A stretch of 64,000 nt of DNA. Source: Legionella santicrucis (lineage in GTDB: Bacteria; Pseudomonadota; Gammaproteobacteria; Legionellales; Legionellaceae). Numbering within the stretch: the first letter of the stretch is position 1; each line of letters opens with the position of its first letter. A program made the position numbers and the translations under genes. The stretch is taken from contig NZ_LNYU01000091.1 in assembly GCF_001468135.1 (NCBI RefSeq), positions 287,850 to 351,849 on the forward strand, written 5' to 3'. The notes under the pieces are model-generated. The model ran no database searches, was not told where the DNA came from, and saw only the letters and a program-made list of their open reading frames with translations. Shown piece after piece: positions 1-8,091 of this stretch.

Positions 1-604
1 CGCCAATTGGCCAAGGAGCTCCTGATGAATCAAGAAATACTAACGAAGAAACAAATCCTTGTGCCAAGCGAATCACGGGTGGAGTAGAACCTGGAGATAA
101 GTTAACAAATTGGGAAGTTGCTGTAGGCTTTGGCGGTGTTCCTGCGGGTGAGGCCTTAGCATATTCCATAGTATCATTCATTTGCTTTAATTGTACGACT
201 TGTTCCGTGTTCAGTGGATACAAATTTTTTGTCATATCTCTAAAAGCTTTATTATTGATTACCTCTTCATCATTTTGGGTCACTATCTGTTGATCCGCAG
301 CAGTCTGAGGTTGAGGTCCCTTACTTGGTTGTGGCTTGGGAGGCTTATAAATATCATTCGCTAATGGAATAGGAATATTATCATTTGGATTTTGAGCAGG
401 CGCATTTGCTGTTACCGCAGAATTTTGTCCTGCTTGTGCCGCCTGATTTTGTCCTGCTGGTTGATTTTGTGACAAACGTTGCTGCAACAAACGTAACTGC
501 TGTAATGCTTGTTGCGCACTGTCATCCTGCGCAAAAGATGAACCAATCATGGAGTAAGTTCCACAAAGAAAACAAAATTTTACAAACCAATTCAACTTGC
601 TCAT
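1..604 (-). CDS. icmK: DotH/IcmK, Dot/Icm outer-membrane core protein (3' part missing)
   Basis: Only the N-terminal ~201 residues lie in the window; the gene runs off the left edge. DotH is known as a component of the DotC-DotD-DotH outer-membrane core of the type IVB secretion system. The start is an ATG at 604 that shares its A with the TAA stop of icmL (TAATG), so translation is probably coupled. The N-terminus is a Sec signal peptide (about residues 1-25, ending near SSFAQ), followed by a Gln/Ala-rich segment, a Pro/Lys/Gln linker, and then the start of the conserved domain with STPPVIRLAQGFVSSLVFLD. Position as the last gene of lphA-icmM-icmL-icmK agrees with the known Legionella order. 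Confidence 0.93.
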   Translation of the reverse strand, partial: MSKLNWFVKFCFLCGTYSMIGSSFAQDDSAQQALQQLRLLQQRLSQNQPAGQNQAAQAGQNSAVTANAPAQNPNDNIPIPLANDIYKPPKPQPSKGPQPQTAADQQIVTQNDEEVINNKAFRDMTKNLYPLNTEQVVQLKQMNDTMEYAKASPAGTPPKPTATSQFVNLSPGSTPPVIRLAQGFVSSLVFLDSSGAPWPIG

Positions 605-1242
605 TAAGATACCCCACCAGCGGCAGGCCCAACTACAAATTGTGATATACCAATTCCTCTAGGCGAATTTAAAGTAGAAACACGTGTAATTAACATAGTC
701 ACCACATTATTTTGTTGCGTAAATTCACTAGCACTTTGATAGGTTACTAATATAGGCATTTGGACACGCCAAGAATAATTTCCATTTAATACCCCTTTTT
801 GCAAAATAATAGGTGCTCGCGTTGCTACGGCAGACACAATCAGTTTTTTCGCTTTCACTGCATCTAGGTTATTTGATTGTTGCAATGCATTAAGAAATTG
901 ATCCCAACCTTCAGGAGTAAAAAAACCAGAAGAGGCTTGTAACTCATCCCTATAATTAACGAAATTATATGTAAATGCTGCGATTGCAGCCTGATTCGCC
1001 CATTGCAAAACTGCAGAGTCTGATTGGTTAGGTTCATTTAAAGGAAAAAGTGGTGTAATCCGACCATTAATGCTTGTAGCAAAATATTTAGGGGCCGGTG
1101 GATGAGTAATCATATATACCAGCATAAAGGCCAGTATTACATTTACTAGAAGAGCAATTAACAACGCAAGGACTACCTTACGTTGACTATCCTTATAAAA
1201 GGTGTTTCTTAATGCAACAGTTGTCAAGGCATCTTGGGCCAT
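604..1242 (-). CDS. icmL: DotI/IcmL, Dot/Icm inner-membrane protein
   Basis: 212 residues, the usual family length. DotI is an inner-membrane component of the type IVB machine; its periplasmic domain is VirB8-like and it associates with DotJ. Visible here: a short cytoplasmic N-terminus (MAQDALTTVALRNTFYKDSQ), one membrane segment at about residues 24-46 (VVLALLIALLVNVILAFMLV) and a periplasmic domain with PKYFATSINGRITPLFPLNEPN near its start. It follows icmM after 18 bases and overlaps icmK by one base, so it sits inside one transcript. Confidence 0.95.
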   Translation of the reverse strand: MAQDALTTVALRNTFYKDSQRKVVLALLIALLVNVILAFMLVYMITHPPAPKYFATSINGRITPLFPLNEPNQSDSAVLQWANQAAIAAFTYNFVNYRDELQASSGFFTPEGWDQFLNALQQSNNLDAVKAKKLIVSAVATRAPIILQKGVLNGNYSWRVQMPILVTYQSASEFTQQNNVVTMLITRVSTLNSPRGIGISQFVVGPAAGGVS

Positions 1243-1260
1243 AATATCCTCGTGTATAGC

Positions 1261-1545
1261 TTATTCTGGTATTAACTTATCCTCACCATCCGATGTAGGA
1301 TCAGGAGGAAGTAATGCTTGTGCTGAATAATTAGGAGATAGCATTGGATTTAATTTAATAGGTGGTACCACTCCACTTGTTGCATAAAAATCCCGTTCGG
1401 GCTCCGTTAAATACATATAAAACAACGATAAACAAAAAATGCAACTCAATATTAAAGAAAAAATCAATGCAACTATACCTCGCCTATATACATTAACATC
1501 AAACCTTTTACTTTTCTTTATCAAACTCCAGGTTTCACGACTCAT
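1261..1545 (-). CDS. icmM: DotJ/IcmM, Dot/Icm inner-membrane protein
   Basis: 94 residues. DotJ resembles the N-terminal part of DotI and forms a complex with it in the inner membrane. Visible: a basic cytoplasmic N-terminus, one membrane helix at about residues 23-46 (GIVALIFSLILSCIFCLSLF), then the DotI-like motif ERDFYATSGVVPPIKLNP and a short acidic proline-rich tail. It lacks the VirB8-like domain, as is usual for DotJ. It starts 8 bases after the lphA stop. Confidence 0.93.
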   Translation of the reverse strand: MSRETWSLIKKSKRFDVNVYRRGIVALIFSLILSCIFCLSLFYMYLTEPERDFYATSGVVPPIKLNPMLSPNYSAQALLPPDPTSDGEDKLIPE

Positions 1546-1553
1546 CGCATCCC

Positions 1554-2111
1554 CTATGCTACAGCACGTCTAAAGGTAATTTCTACTCGCGCATTTACCG
1601 AGCTATCACCACCTTGTGTATATGCAATTATAGGTTTATCACTCCCGAGCCCTTGTGTAAATATAAAACGGCTATCTACGCCTTGTGACCAAAGATATTC
1701 GCTAACCACCCGTGAACGAGCTAAGGTTAATGCGTGCTCTCTTTGTGGTGATATATATTTACTGCTATAACTCGCTACATTAATTGCTATTTTGCGAAAC
1801 TGCTTCAGGAATACAGCTATTTCATTTAACAAAGCGTATGACTTCCATTTTAAGTGTGGAGTTTCTGGTTCAAATAAATAACTTGCGGGAATACTAATCA
1901 TGTAATCTTGGCCTATAGTGATTACTTTTACCCCTTTCCTATTTAAATTTTTTGCGAGCTTCATAATGGTAGCATCACAAGCCCCTAAAACTTTACACGG
2001 GTACTTAGGGTCTTCTTTATCAAGAGCCCAATAATCACGACTACAGGAAGTTCCCATTAATAAGGCAGCCAATCCAACAGCCCGAATTAGATTAATACGT
2101 ACCACTCTCAC
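1554..2111 (-). CDS. lphA: LphA/DotK/IcmN, OmpA-like lipoprotein of the Dot/Icm system
   Basis: 185 residues. DotK is an outer-membrane-associated lipoprotein of the Dot/Icm core with a peptidoglycan-binding OmpA-like domain. Visible: hydrophobic N-terminal segment (residues ~8-20) ending in MGTSCSRD, where Cys23 would be lipidated; the lipobox is imperfect, with Gly at -3. The OmpA-like region (about 75-183) contains the characteristic LARSRVVSEYLWSQGVDSRF and NARVEITFRR. It is the first gene of the lphA-icmM-icmL-icmK unit; the 420-base AT-rich stretch upstream probably carries its promoter. Confidence 0.9.
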   Translation of the reverse strand: MRVVRINLIRAVGLAALLMGTSCSRDYWALDKEDPKYPCKVLGACDATIMKLAKNLNRKGVKVITIGQDYMISIPASYLFEPETPHLKWKSYALLNEIAVFLKQFRKIAINVASYSSKYISPQREHALTLARSRVVSEYLWSQGVDSRFIFTQGLGSDKPIIAYTQGGDSSVNARVEITFRRAVA

Positions 2112-2259
2112 TCGTTATCCTTATATTCAAAATAATAACCATAGATTCTAACTGTAGTTCTATTGCTTTTTACATCTTTTAGAAAAGTCTATAAATCATT
2201 ACGTTACAATGAATTCAAGAAAATATCTATTTTTTTAAAAATTTATTTATTGCTTTACC

Positions 2260-2308
2260 TTTTTTTGAAAAAAAACAAAGCACTCAGGTTCGTTTTTTTT
2301 CAAAAAAA
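2260..2308. repeat. 17-bp perfect A/T inverted repeat
   Basis: Left arm 2260-2276 reads T7-G-A8-C and right arm 2292-2308 reads G-T8-C-A7, separated by 15 bases. Each arm is itself close to palindromic (T7GA8), so alternative foldings exist. It lies between the icmO terminator and lphA, about 150 bases upstream of the lphA start. It could be a secondary terminator, a curved-DNA or H-NS-like binding site, or a recombination scar. Confidence 0.6.
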
Positions 2309-2475
2309 AACAACTCTCCCTTCATTTCAAAACTTTTTCATTCATATCCATAAGATAAAAGAGATGCAAAAAAACAGAAATTTTCAAAATCTAAGGTAGA
2401 AATGAGTGTTGGGTACCAAACCCAACGTATGCGTGATTTAAAACACCACAAAGAATTATCTTTTGCAGTAAAGGT

Positions 2476-2507
2476 AAAAAAAGCTTAGCCATGGAAGACA
2501 TGGCTAA
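2476..2507 (-). terminator. Rho-independent terminator after icmO
   Basis: On the minus strand the stem TTAGCCATG (2507-2499), loop TCTTC and CATGGCTAA (2493-2485) is followed at once by GC and seven T (2482-2476). It begins 28 bases after the icmO stop. It shows that icmP-icmO forms a unit separate from lphA-icmM-icmL-icmK. Confidence 0.85.
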
Positions 2508-2534
2508 AATTGAATTCGCACACAATATGGAGCC

Positions 2535-4883
2535 TTAAGTCGATTCTTCAGCATTTTGATTTGCTTTTTGACGATCGCTCACAATTTTTTCAGTTAATGC
2601 TTTAACTATATCAGTTAATTCATCTGGGGCAATAAAGTCTCTTTCTTCAGGTGGGTAACTGGTTGCTAATTGAAAATCCTTAATCAGCTCATTAGAAACT
2701 GTACCAGCATATTTATCTTTAGCTCCTGCTAAACGCTCAATATTCATCATCTGATTACGTGTTTCGTTAATAGGTAATAAGGCTTCAGAAAATACCGTCT
2801 TATCACTTACCAAAATTGGTGGGTCATTTGGATTTACTCGCAAAGGACTAAAGATAGTTAATATCCCCTCAATTTCTTCTTCAACCAAGTCTTCAACAGG
2901 CTCTGGCTCATTATAGCTATGGAATGCAATTAAAGCCGCTACACCACGTTCTATTGGCTCTTCTATAACGGACTCTCGTAATAACTTACTAATAAGCGTT
3001 ATTTCCTCATTTTCCACAGACTTATCGATTGACAAATCGCCACTATCCAAAATTTCTTGGAAAGAAACCAATTGTTTTTGTAATTTCATTAAGTAGTCAT
3101 CGGGTGGAGCCTCTACTTTTAAAAATTGATTTATTTTTAATTGCTTAACTGGTTTGGGATTCGCATAAAACATTCGAGCCCGCACAATTTTTGACTTGAA
3201 GAATATATGTGACTCACCCTCTGTTTGTTCTTTAAGATCTAATAGGTCAACACGAGCTCTCTTTTCAAATGAGGAACTTTTGCTATCCATATAAGTATTC
3301 GCCATGCTCGAATCTTTCGCTTGGAATGAATCTACTTTAGTTACATAAGCCTCACCAGCCGTCTTTGTAAAGAAATCCCATGTTTCTGTAGGGTCTTCCA
3401 ATTTCATACATATTTTAATGTTTGTGTTTGCACCAATTGACGCAGCCTCTTCTTTAGATGCTTTTTGAAAAGCGGGCAAATCTTGTCCTGCGAAAATCGC
3501 TGAAAATCCAAGTGAGCGCGCTTGTGCAGGCACAACCGCAAAACCTTGAACCGCATAATACCCATACTCGTCTAGAATACACATATAAGGGGTTGGAGCA
3601 TTTGTTGGCTTTCTTAAAATTACATCTCGATAATCCCCCTCAACATCCTCTCCCAAACCTGCTGCCATCATTGCCTTTAATGAGGAAACAATAATTTTAC
3701 CTAAGTTGGATAACTCATCAGGAGATTTTTCCAATGCAGGCAATAGCACAACTAAAATTCTTCGATTCAATACTACATCTTTAAAATCCACTTCTGCTAG
3801 GTTAGTACGGACAATATGACCATAGGTATCTGCCAAGGATGAAAACGCTCTTACCAGCTGCATTGTGATGAAACCATGTTGCTCCAGAACTTGTGACACT
3901 TGCTTTCCTTTTTTCTCCTTATTATAACCTGGCAAAGTACCTAGATAGTTACGTAAAGGGTCTGTAACTAATTTTGGAATAGACTCAATGTTCACACTTT
4001 CCTGATTATCGCGCGGGAAAATTTTATCAACGACTATGGTTTCTAATCGAACTAAATCAAAATAGTTACGAATAGTATCTGCATCAAGAAGTATTGCCCC
4101 CTCATCACGCATATAAACTAGAAGACGCATCAAAGCTTCAACGAAGGCAATCGCACGACCCTTCCACATATCCCCATCCCCGCCTCCTTTGGAATCTCCC
4201 ATCAAACTTACTACAAGTTGGGTCAGCATACTGGAAGAGCCTTGTGAAAAAGGATTGAACGTATTAGAAAGTCTTTTTTCTTGTGGACCGATAATATCTC
4301 GCGCACCGGTCATGAAATTAATCAAAAGTAAGTCATCTTCACGCCCCATACTTCTGACCATAGAAAAAACTTTAGCATAAAGGGAGTTATCACCTTTACC
4401 ATCTACATAAATAAAACCACTGGCTTGCACCAAAGCATTAAAAGCAATAGAAACCAAACATTCTGTTTTACCACTACCTGTAGAGCCAAAAATTAATGCA
4501 TGTGTACGCATATCATCGTTAGCAAACCATAATTCATGGCCTGTTTTACGGTCATTACCAAAAAAAGTTATCCCACGTGCTATATTCGGTTGGTTAATAC
4601 CAGGCTTCATATCGTTGTAATCTTTTACGCGAGAAACCTGGGGAAGACGAAATGGTAATCCTTGCTTGCGCGTATAACTGAAAAGAAAACAAGCCCCCCC
4701 AACAAGCATCAAAAAGGTTGCTGCTTCCGAAAAGTAATACGACATCGCCGATAGGGTAAAAAGTACAATTGAAATATTTGTAGGATCACCAAAAAAATCT
4801 GCTAATCGTTGTACCAAAGTACGTGTGTCCCTGAGTAACTGGGTAGGGTCTAATTCATGACGTGATTCAATACCGCGCATCAT
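2535..4883 (-). CDS. icmO: DotL/IcmO, type IV coupling protein ATPase
   Basis: 782 residues, the expected length for DotL. It is the inner-membrane coupling ATPase that receives effectors through its C-terminal tail bound to IcmS-IcmW and LvgA, with DotM and DotN as partners. Visible: two membrane segments (about residues 38-53 and 56-70), Walker A GSTGSGKT (133-140), and a Walker B region ending in MCILDEYGYYAV with a nearby FAGQDLPAFQKASKEEAASIG of the TraG/VirD4 type. The last ~120 residues are acidic and predicted flexible, matching the adaptor-binding tail. The ATG at 4883 overlaps the icmP stop (ATGATG), so the two are coupled; a second ATG one codon later is equally possible. Confidence 0.96.
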   Translation of the reverse strand: MMRGIESRHELDPTQLLRDTRTLVQRLADFFGDPTNISIVLFTLSAMSYYFSEAATFLMLVGGACFLFSYTRKQGLPFRLPQVSRVKDYNDMKPGINQPNIARGITFFGNDRKTGHELWFANDDMRTHALIFGSTGSGKTECLVSIAFNALVQASGFIYVDGKGDNSLYAKVFSMVRSMGREDDLLLINFMTGARDIIGPQEKRLSNTFNPFSQGSSSMLTQLVVSLMGDSKGGGDGDMWKGRAIAFVEALMRLLVYMRDEGAILLDADTIRNYFDLVRLETIVVDKIFPRDNQESVNIESIPKLVTDPLRNYLGTLPGYNKEKKGKQVSQVLEQHGFITMQLVRAFSSLADTYGHIVRTNLAEVDFKDVVLNRRILVVLLPALEKSPDELSNLGKIIVSSLKAMMAAGLGEDVEGDYRDVILRKPTNAPTPYMCILDEYGYYAVQGFAVVPAQARSLGFSAIFAGQDLPAFQKASKEEAASIGANTNIKICMKLEDPTETWDFFTKTAGEAYVTKVDSFQAKDSSMANTYMDSKSSSFEKRARVDLLDLKEQTEGESHIFFKSKIVRARMFYANPKPVKQLKINQFLKVEAPPDDYLMKLQKQLVSFQEILDSGDLSIDKSVENEEITLISKLLRESVIEEPIERGVAALIAFHSYNEPEPVEDLVEEEIEGILTIFSPLRVNPNDPPILVSDKTVFSEALLPINETRNQMMNIERLAGAKDKYAGTVSNELIKDFQLATSYPPEERDFIAPDELTDIVKALTEKIVSDRQKANQNAEEST

Positions 4884-6013
4884 GGCTCTAGTTCCTCCAT
4901 TTGACGAGGTGTTAACTTAACTTCTTTTATAGCGACTTCCAATGCTTTTATTGCTTCATCTATCATCGGCACCAAAGAACGTCGCCCCATTTCTTTTTCT
5001 GCTTTCCAATGAGCAAAGGCCCCCGCAACTTCTGCGTAAGGAGTTTGTCTACCGACACAATTAAGCATATACCATAAACGTCTATCTATAGGCTTTAACC
5101 ACAAAAACTCTGAAGCCGGCACTACTCCATCTAGTCGAGCTTTCTCAAGTAATGAAGCTATTACACTTAAAGTATAGGCATGTTTTGTAGTAACTTCCTG
5201 CACTAATTCTGTATTTTTATATTTCTCGATTACTGGTCTTGCAACAAAAAAATCAGGCTTACCAGTAACATAAGTTCTGTCTATAGTTGCTAAAATATTA
5301 TTAGCAGCATCTCTATCTCGATTTATTCTGGCAATAAAAACAGCCGCTAATGCATACGCCTGTGGCGAGCAATGCTCAAAACCATCCCAATACGGACCCA
5401 ACTGCAGCGTAAAGACACGTTTTGCATCCCCTCTACGAATACCTGCTGTCATTTCTTGCCCAGGTACGGGGTTATCTAATAAAGCATCTTCTTTTTTTAG
5501 TAAATTGTATTTACGAGCAAATTCCATTGGAGTCATAGCCATAGCCCAAGGACCTTTATTAACATCTTGGCTTACTAAATCCTCTTTAACAATAGGCATA
5601 ATTGCAGGCCAATTGAACTGTTCTTGCTCACATAGTTTTTTCATATTATAAACTTTTCGAAATTTTAAAGTAATATTAGAACGGTAAAGAACAACAGCTA
5701 AAGTAAGAAGCACAACAACCACCGGGTAACGCATGAAATCGCCAACTTCCTGCGTCGTGGCCATTAATTGTCCCCAATCCACAGCATTAGGGTCTACTGT
5801 TTGCATCAGATAAATTAGATTGGATAACTGCTCATTATGAACAAATAGATTGACCAACTTTGCTTGTAAGATATTTACTTGGAAAACAAAAATTACAATA
5901 TATTTATGCCCTGTTTTCCAAATTATATACCCAGTTATAAACACGAGCACCATGATCCAAATTGGAGCCATGGAATTATCAGAACCTTGTTGTTGACCAC
6001 CTTGTTGTGCCAT
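4880..6013 (-). CDS. icmP: DotM/IcmP, coupling-complex protein
   Basis: 377 residues. DotM is a membrane partner of DotL in the type IV coupling complex, and its cytoplasmic domain binds Glu-rich effector signals. Visible: a Gln/Gly-rich N-terminus, membrane helices at about residues 16-34 and 95-112, and a large soluble domain with LLKKEDALLDNPVPGQEMTA, GPYWDGFEHCSPQAYALAAVF and LWYMLNCVGRQTPYAEVAGA. It overlaps icmO by 4 bases. A gap of about 120 bases from icmQ leaves room for its own promoter. Confidence 0.95.
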   Translation of the reverse strand: MAQQGGQQQGSDNSMAPIWIMVLVFITGYIIWKTGHKYIVIFVFQVNILQAKLVNLFVHNEQLSNLIYLMQTVDPNAVDWGQLMATTQEVGDFMRYPVVVVLLTLAVVLYRSNITLKFRKVYNMKKLCEQEQFNWPAIMPIVKEDLVSQDVNKGPWAMAMTPMEFARKYNLLKKEDALLDNPVPGQEMTAGIRRGDAKRVFTLQLGPYWDGFEHCSPQAYALAAVFIARINRDRDAANNILATIDRTYVTGKPDFFVARPVIEKYKNTELVQEVTTKHAYTLSVIASLLEKARLDGVVPASEFLWLKPIDRRLWYMLNCVGRQTPYAEVAGAFAHWKAEKEMGRRSLVPMIDEAIKALEVAIKEVKLTPRQMEELEP

Positions 6014-6123
6014 TAATTGTTACTTTGAAAAGTTCACTTATTTTAAGTATATACCTCTCTAGGCTAATTTTGCGAGAGATTGACAAAGGATTATCTACTT
6101 AATGGACTAAAAAATGAAACATT

Positions 6124-6142
6124 AGAGCAATATTATTGCTCT
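6124..6142 (-). terminator. Possible weak terminator overlapping the icmQ stop
   Basis: On the minus strand AGAGCAA (6142-6136), a five-base loop and TTGCTCT (6130-6124) form a 7-bp hairpin that includes the icmQ stop codon and is followed by a T-rich stretch (ATGTTTCATTTTTT). The stem is short and the T-run is not adjacent, so it could be an attenuator or chance. Confidence 0.35.
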
Positions 6143-6708
6143 TTAATCAAACGACCACGTGTCAGTTGGTAAACACCACTTACATGAACAAAGCGACTCA
6201 CATTTTCAAGATGTAACGTTTTGTCTTTGAGGGTTAATAGAGTATTACCTAGCTTATCAACAAGCGCTTTATCAGGATGAAGGGGAATAATATCCGTAGA
6301 ATTAATATAAATGGCTACATAAGCTTCATTTTGCTTATTTTCTTTAGTTTTTAACAGTGCTTTCACTTGTTCTTCTTCTGCATATATTGGCCTAGAAACC
6401 ATTTGACGCGGTAAATTAACGATAATCCTTTCCCAAGATTGAAGATTGGAACCATCCGCAGAATATAAAGAAATAAAAATCTCTTGCTGATTGCTTCTTA
6501 AAGCAAGCCGACTTGCTAAATAAATATCTGTTTTAACTTGTTCTCTACTACGCGCATTAGCTTTCTTTGCAAAATCATCACGAATTTCATTTAAATTCTT
6601 ACCAATGGCCCGTAGAAAATTAGATTTATCCCAAGGTCCATTTTTAATTGCCTCATCTAATGCTTCAAGAATGGCTTTATTTTGCTCATCATTGAGTATA
6701 TCTTTCAT
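6133..6708 (-). CDS. icmQ: IcmQ, Dot/Icm pore-forming/NAD-binding protein
   Basis: 191 residues, the IcmQ length. IcmQ is a cytoplasmic/membrane-active protein held in check by its chaperone IcmR; its C-terminal domain has an NAD-binding mono-ADP-ribosyltransferase-like fold. Visible: an N-terminal helical segment (residues ~5-55, ILNDEQNKAILEALDEAIK...NLNEIRDDFAKKANARS) that is the known IcmR/FIR-binding part, then the C-terminal domain with IFISLYSADGSNLQSWERII and AYVAIYINSTDIIPLHPDK. It lies 143 bases downstream of the icmR-position gene, matching the conserved order. Confidence 0.95.
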   Translation of the reverse strand: MKDILNDEQNKAILEALDEAIKNGPWDKSNFLRAIGKNLNEIRDDFAKKANARSREQVKTDIYLASRLALRSNQQEIFISLYSADGSNLQSWERIIVNLPRQMVSRPIYAEEEQVKALLKTKENKQNEAYVAIYINSTDIIPLHPDKALVDKLGNTLLTLKDKTLHLENVSRFVHVSGVYQLTRGRLIKEQ

Positions 6709-6851
6709 ACATCAAACATAACCTATAACTTATGAACCATTGTAAAATTATAACAGCAAATTATTATTTATTGTTTTAAAAAGAGAAAATCGTAAGAAAT
6801 TAATTTTTGCTACGAAAAATGAAATGAAATGATAAAAACCGCTCTAGCCTA

Positions 6852-7109
6852 TCATGGACGTGGCGAATGACTTATCTCAGCATTAGATACTACGTCTTGG
6901 CGACACCTTTCTAATTGTTGAATTGCACTCTCACAATCAGCTGCTTCTGCAGTATTTTGAGTTTGCATTTTCACTTTCATTATTTGAGTGACTCGTTTTT
7001 CTAACGCTTCAAGAGTACTCGCTAAATATGCGGCATCTTCGGTAGTAGCCTTCTCATTATTAGTTGTATTCGCTGTAGACGCGCTAAAAAAACCTTTCGC
7101 ATATGCCAT
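6852..7109 (-). CDS. Small protein in the icmR position (probable FIR, functional homologue of IcmR)
   Basis: 85 residues. The gene between icmS and icmQ is known to be hypervariable: different Legionella species carry unrelated-looking FIR proteins that all bind IcmQ. This one starts MAYAKGFFSASTANTT, has a Thr/Asn-rich N-terminus and a central amphipathic helix (about residues 25-75: YLASTLEALEKRVTQIMKVK, then IQQLERCRQDVV) suited to pairing with the IcmQ N-terminal helices. I chose the ATG at 7109 because GGGGGG lies 7-8 bases before it; an in-frame extension to 7232 would add a Phe/Ile-rich segment without a ribosome-binding site. It has its own ~130-base upstream region. Confidence is high for the role by position, lower for any claim of homology to L. 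pneumophila IcmR. Confidence 0.8.
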   Translation of the reverse strand: MAYAKGFFSASTANTTNNEKATTEDAAYLASTLEALEKRVTQIMKVKMQTQNTAEAADCESAIQQLERCRQDVVSNAEISHSPRP

Positions 7110-7180
7110 CCTACTACCCCCCAACACATAAATCTTATTTGCCACAAGAATAACAAAATAAATTACAAATAAATTTAAAA

Positions 7181-7205
7181 CTACGATTTCTTTCGATTTC
7201 TTTAC
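7181..7205 (-). promoter_or_regulatory. Tandem 10-mer with CpxR-like half-sites upstream of the icmR-position gene
   Basis: On the minus strand (7205 to 7181) the sequence is GTAAAG followed by AAATCGAAAGAAATCGTAG, giving two perfect adjacent copies of AAAGAAATCG preceded by GT. GTAAA followed by a similar purine-rich half-site after five or six bases resembles the CpxR site, and CpxR is known to control icmR in L. pneumophila. It lies about 75-95 bases before the start codon. The second half-site deviates from GTAAA, so the assignment is tentative. Confidence 0.4.
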
Positions 7206-7239
7206 AATAAACGTAAAAAATATACATATCAAAAAATGC

Positions 7240-7584
7240 CTAATCGTACATTAATTCATCCAACGGCGTATAATCACGACTCGGCCCACCTTGAATTAAC
7301 TCATTCACTACATCAGTCATACACAACAAACGTAAAACATTTGGTGTCACTTCATCAAAAACAACCCTCAAACCCAATAAGGCTCCTTCTGCTTCATCAA
7401 ATGTAGCTCCTAAACCATAACCCAGGCATAAAGAACATAGTTGATCGGCTCGCTTCGCAATGGCAGGTAATAACCCTGTATCTGCAAAAACCTCTTCAAA
7501 ACTTACAAATCGATCATTAAGATAAAATTTAGCATTTAAACTTGCGGCAATTACTGCCATACATTTACTAATATCCCTTTCCAT
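7240..7584 (-). CDS. icmS: IcmS, Dot/Icm effector chaperone
   Basis: 114 residues, exactly the family length. IcmS is a small acidic cytoplasmic chaperone that pairs with IcmW, binds the DotL tail and delivers a subset of effectors. Visible: MERDISKCMAVIAASLNAKF, CSLCLGYGLGATFDEAEGAL and the C-terminal LIQGGPSRDYTPLDELMYD. It begins 6 bases after icmT, so the two are co-transcribed. Confidence 0.96.
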   Translation of the reverse strand: MERDISKCMAVIAASLNAKFYLNDRFVSFEEVFADTGLLPAIAKRADQLCSLCLGYGLGATFDEAEGALLGLRVVFDEVTPNVLRLLCMTDVVNELIQGGPSRDYTPLDELMYD

Positions 7585-7590
7585 ACCTAA

Positions 7591-7851
7591 CTATCGCCAC
7601 CAAGGTTGTGAAGATTTGAGAGAACCTGCTAAGAAGCTTCTTATCCATCGTAAAAAAACGGGCACAGTGAAACCATAATGTTCAATAATACCAAACAATA
7701 CCGCAGAAACCAAAACAAATATACCTGTCCATATTCTGATATGCATTAGAAATAAAAATAGAGGAAACGCCGCACGCGCATCAACTATAAAAAAACGAGC
7801 ACTCCGTGCAGAATCTCTCCAATGTGCTGTTTCAGCAAAGCCCCCTGCCAT
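7591..7851 (-). CDS. icmT: IcmT, Dot/Icm inner-membrane protein
   Basis: 86 residues with the ATG at 7851, the normal IcmT length; GAGG 9-10 bases upstream supports this start over an in-frame ATG at 7917. IcmT is a small inner-membrane Dot/Icm protein needed for effector export and linked to egress from the host cell. Visible: conserved GFAETAHWRDSARSARFFIV, two hydrophobic segments (about residues 27-43 and 45-58) and the ending LKSSQPWWR. It is the first gene of icmT-icmS. Confidence 0.95.
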   Translation of the reverse strand: MAGGFAETAHWRDSARSARFFIVDARAAFPLFLFLMHIRIWTGIFVLVSAVLFGIIEHYGFTVPVFLRWIRSFLAGSLKSSQPWWR

Positions 7852-8024
7852 ACTTAATGCCTCAAAAAAATTGTTATCCTTTAAAAAAAGTATATACCTA
7901 AAAAAAGGGATTCGCACCTCTATTTCAGTAATATATTAGATCTACTGCAGTACATGCAATCTGAAAAAAATTTAATTTTGCAACAGCTTGAGCTATTGAT
8001 GGCTATTTTGATATTAAGATTATT

Positions 8025-8050
8025 GCCCTTTCCAGTACATTAGAAAGGGC
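8025..8050. terminator. Possible terminator between icmT and the 72-residue gene
   Basis: GCCCTTTC (8025-8032) and GAAAGGGC (8043-8050) form an 8-bp perfect stem with a 10-base loop; the plus-strand side continues TTTATAATTTT. It lies 42 bases after the stop of the minus-strand gene 8092-8310. The T-rich side faces the plus strand, so termination of the minus-strand gene is only plausible. Confidence 0.4.
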
Positions 8051-8091
8051 TTTATAATTTTATACGGATGACTGCGTAATAGAATTAAAAA

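Larger units (their letters stand above)
2112..2534. other. AT-rich spacer between icmO and lphA
   Basis: This 423-base gap separates two Dot/Icm transcription units. From the icmO side it holds a strong minus-strand terminator (2476-2507), a 7-bp hairpin with arms GTTGGGT/ACCCAAC (2408-2426), and an almost pure A/T inverted repeat with 17-bp perfect arms (2260-2276 and 2292-2308). An open frame at 2163-2399 on the plus strand is low-complexity Lys/Phe sequence without a ribosome-binding site, and I do not regard it as a gene. The lphA promoter should lie between the A/T repeat and 2111. Confidence 0.6.

Noticed and set aside
385..645. Open frame on the plus strand with repeated FVLLV-like segments
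   Set aside because: It is antisense to icmK, whose frame, signal peptide and position are clear; the repetitiveness reflects the Gln/Ala-rich repeats of icmK.
2163..2399. 78-codon plus-strand frame between icmO and lphA
   Set aside because: Low-complexity Lys/Phe sequence over the A/T inverted repeat, with no ribosome-binding site.
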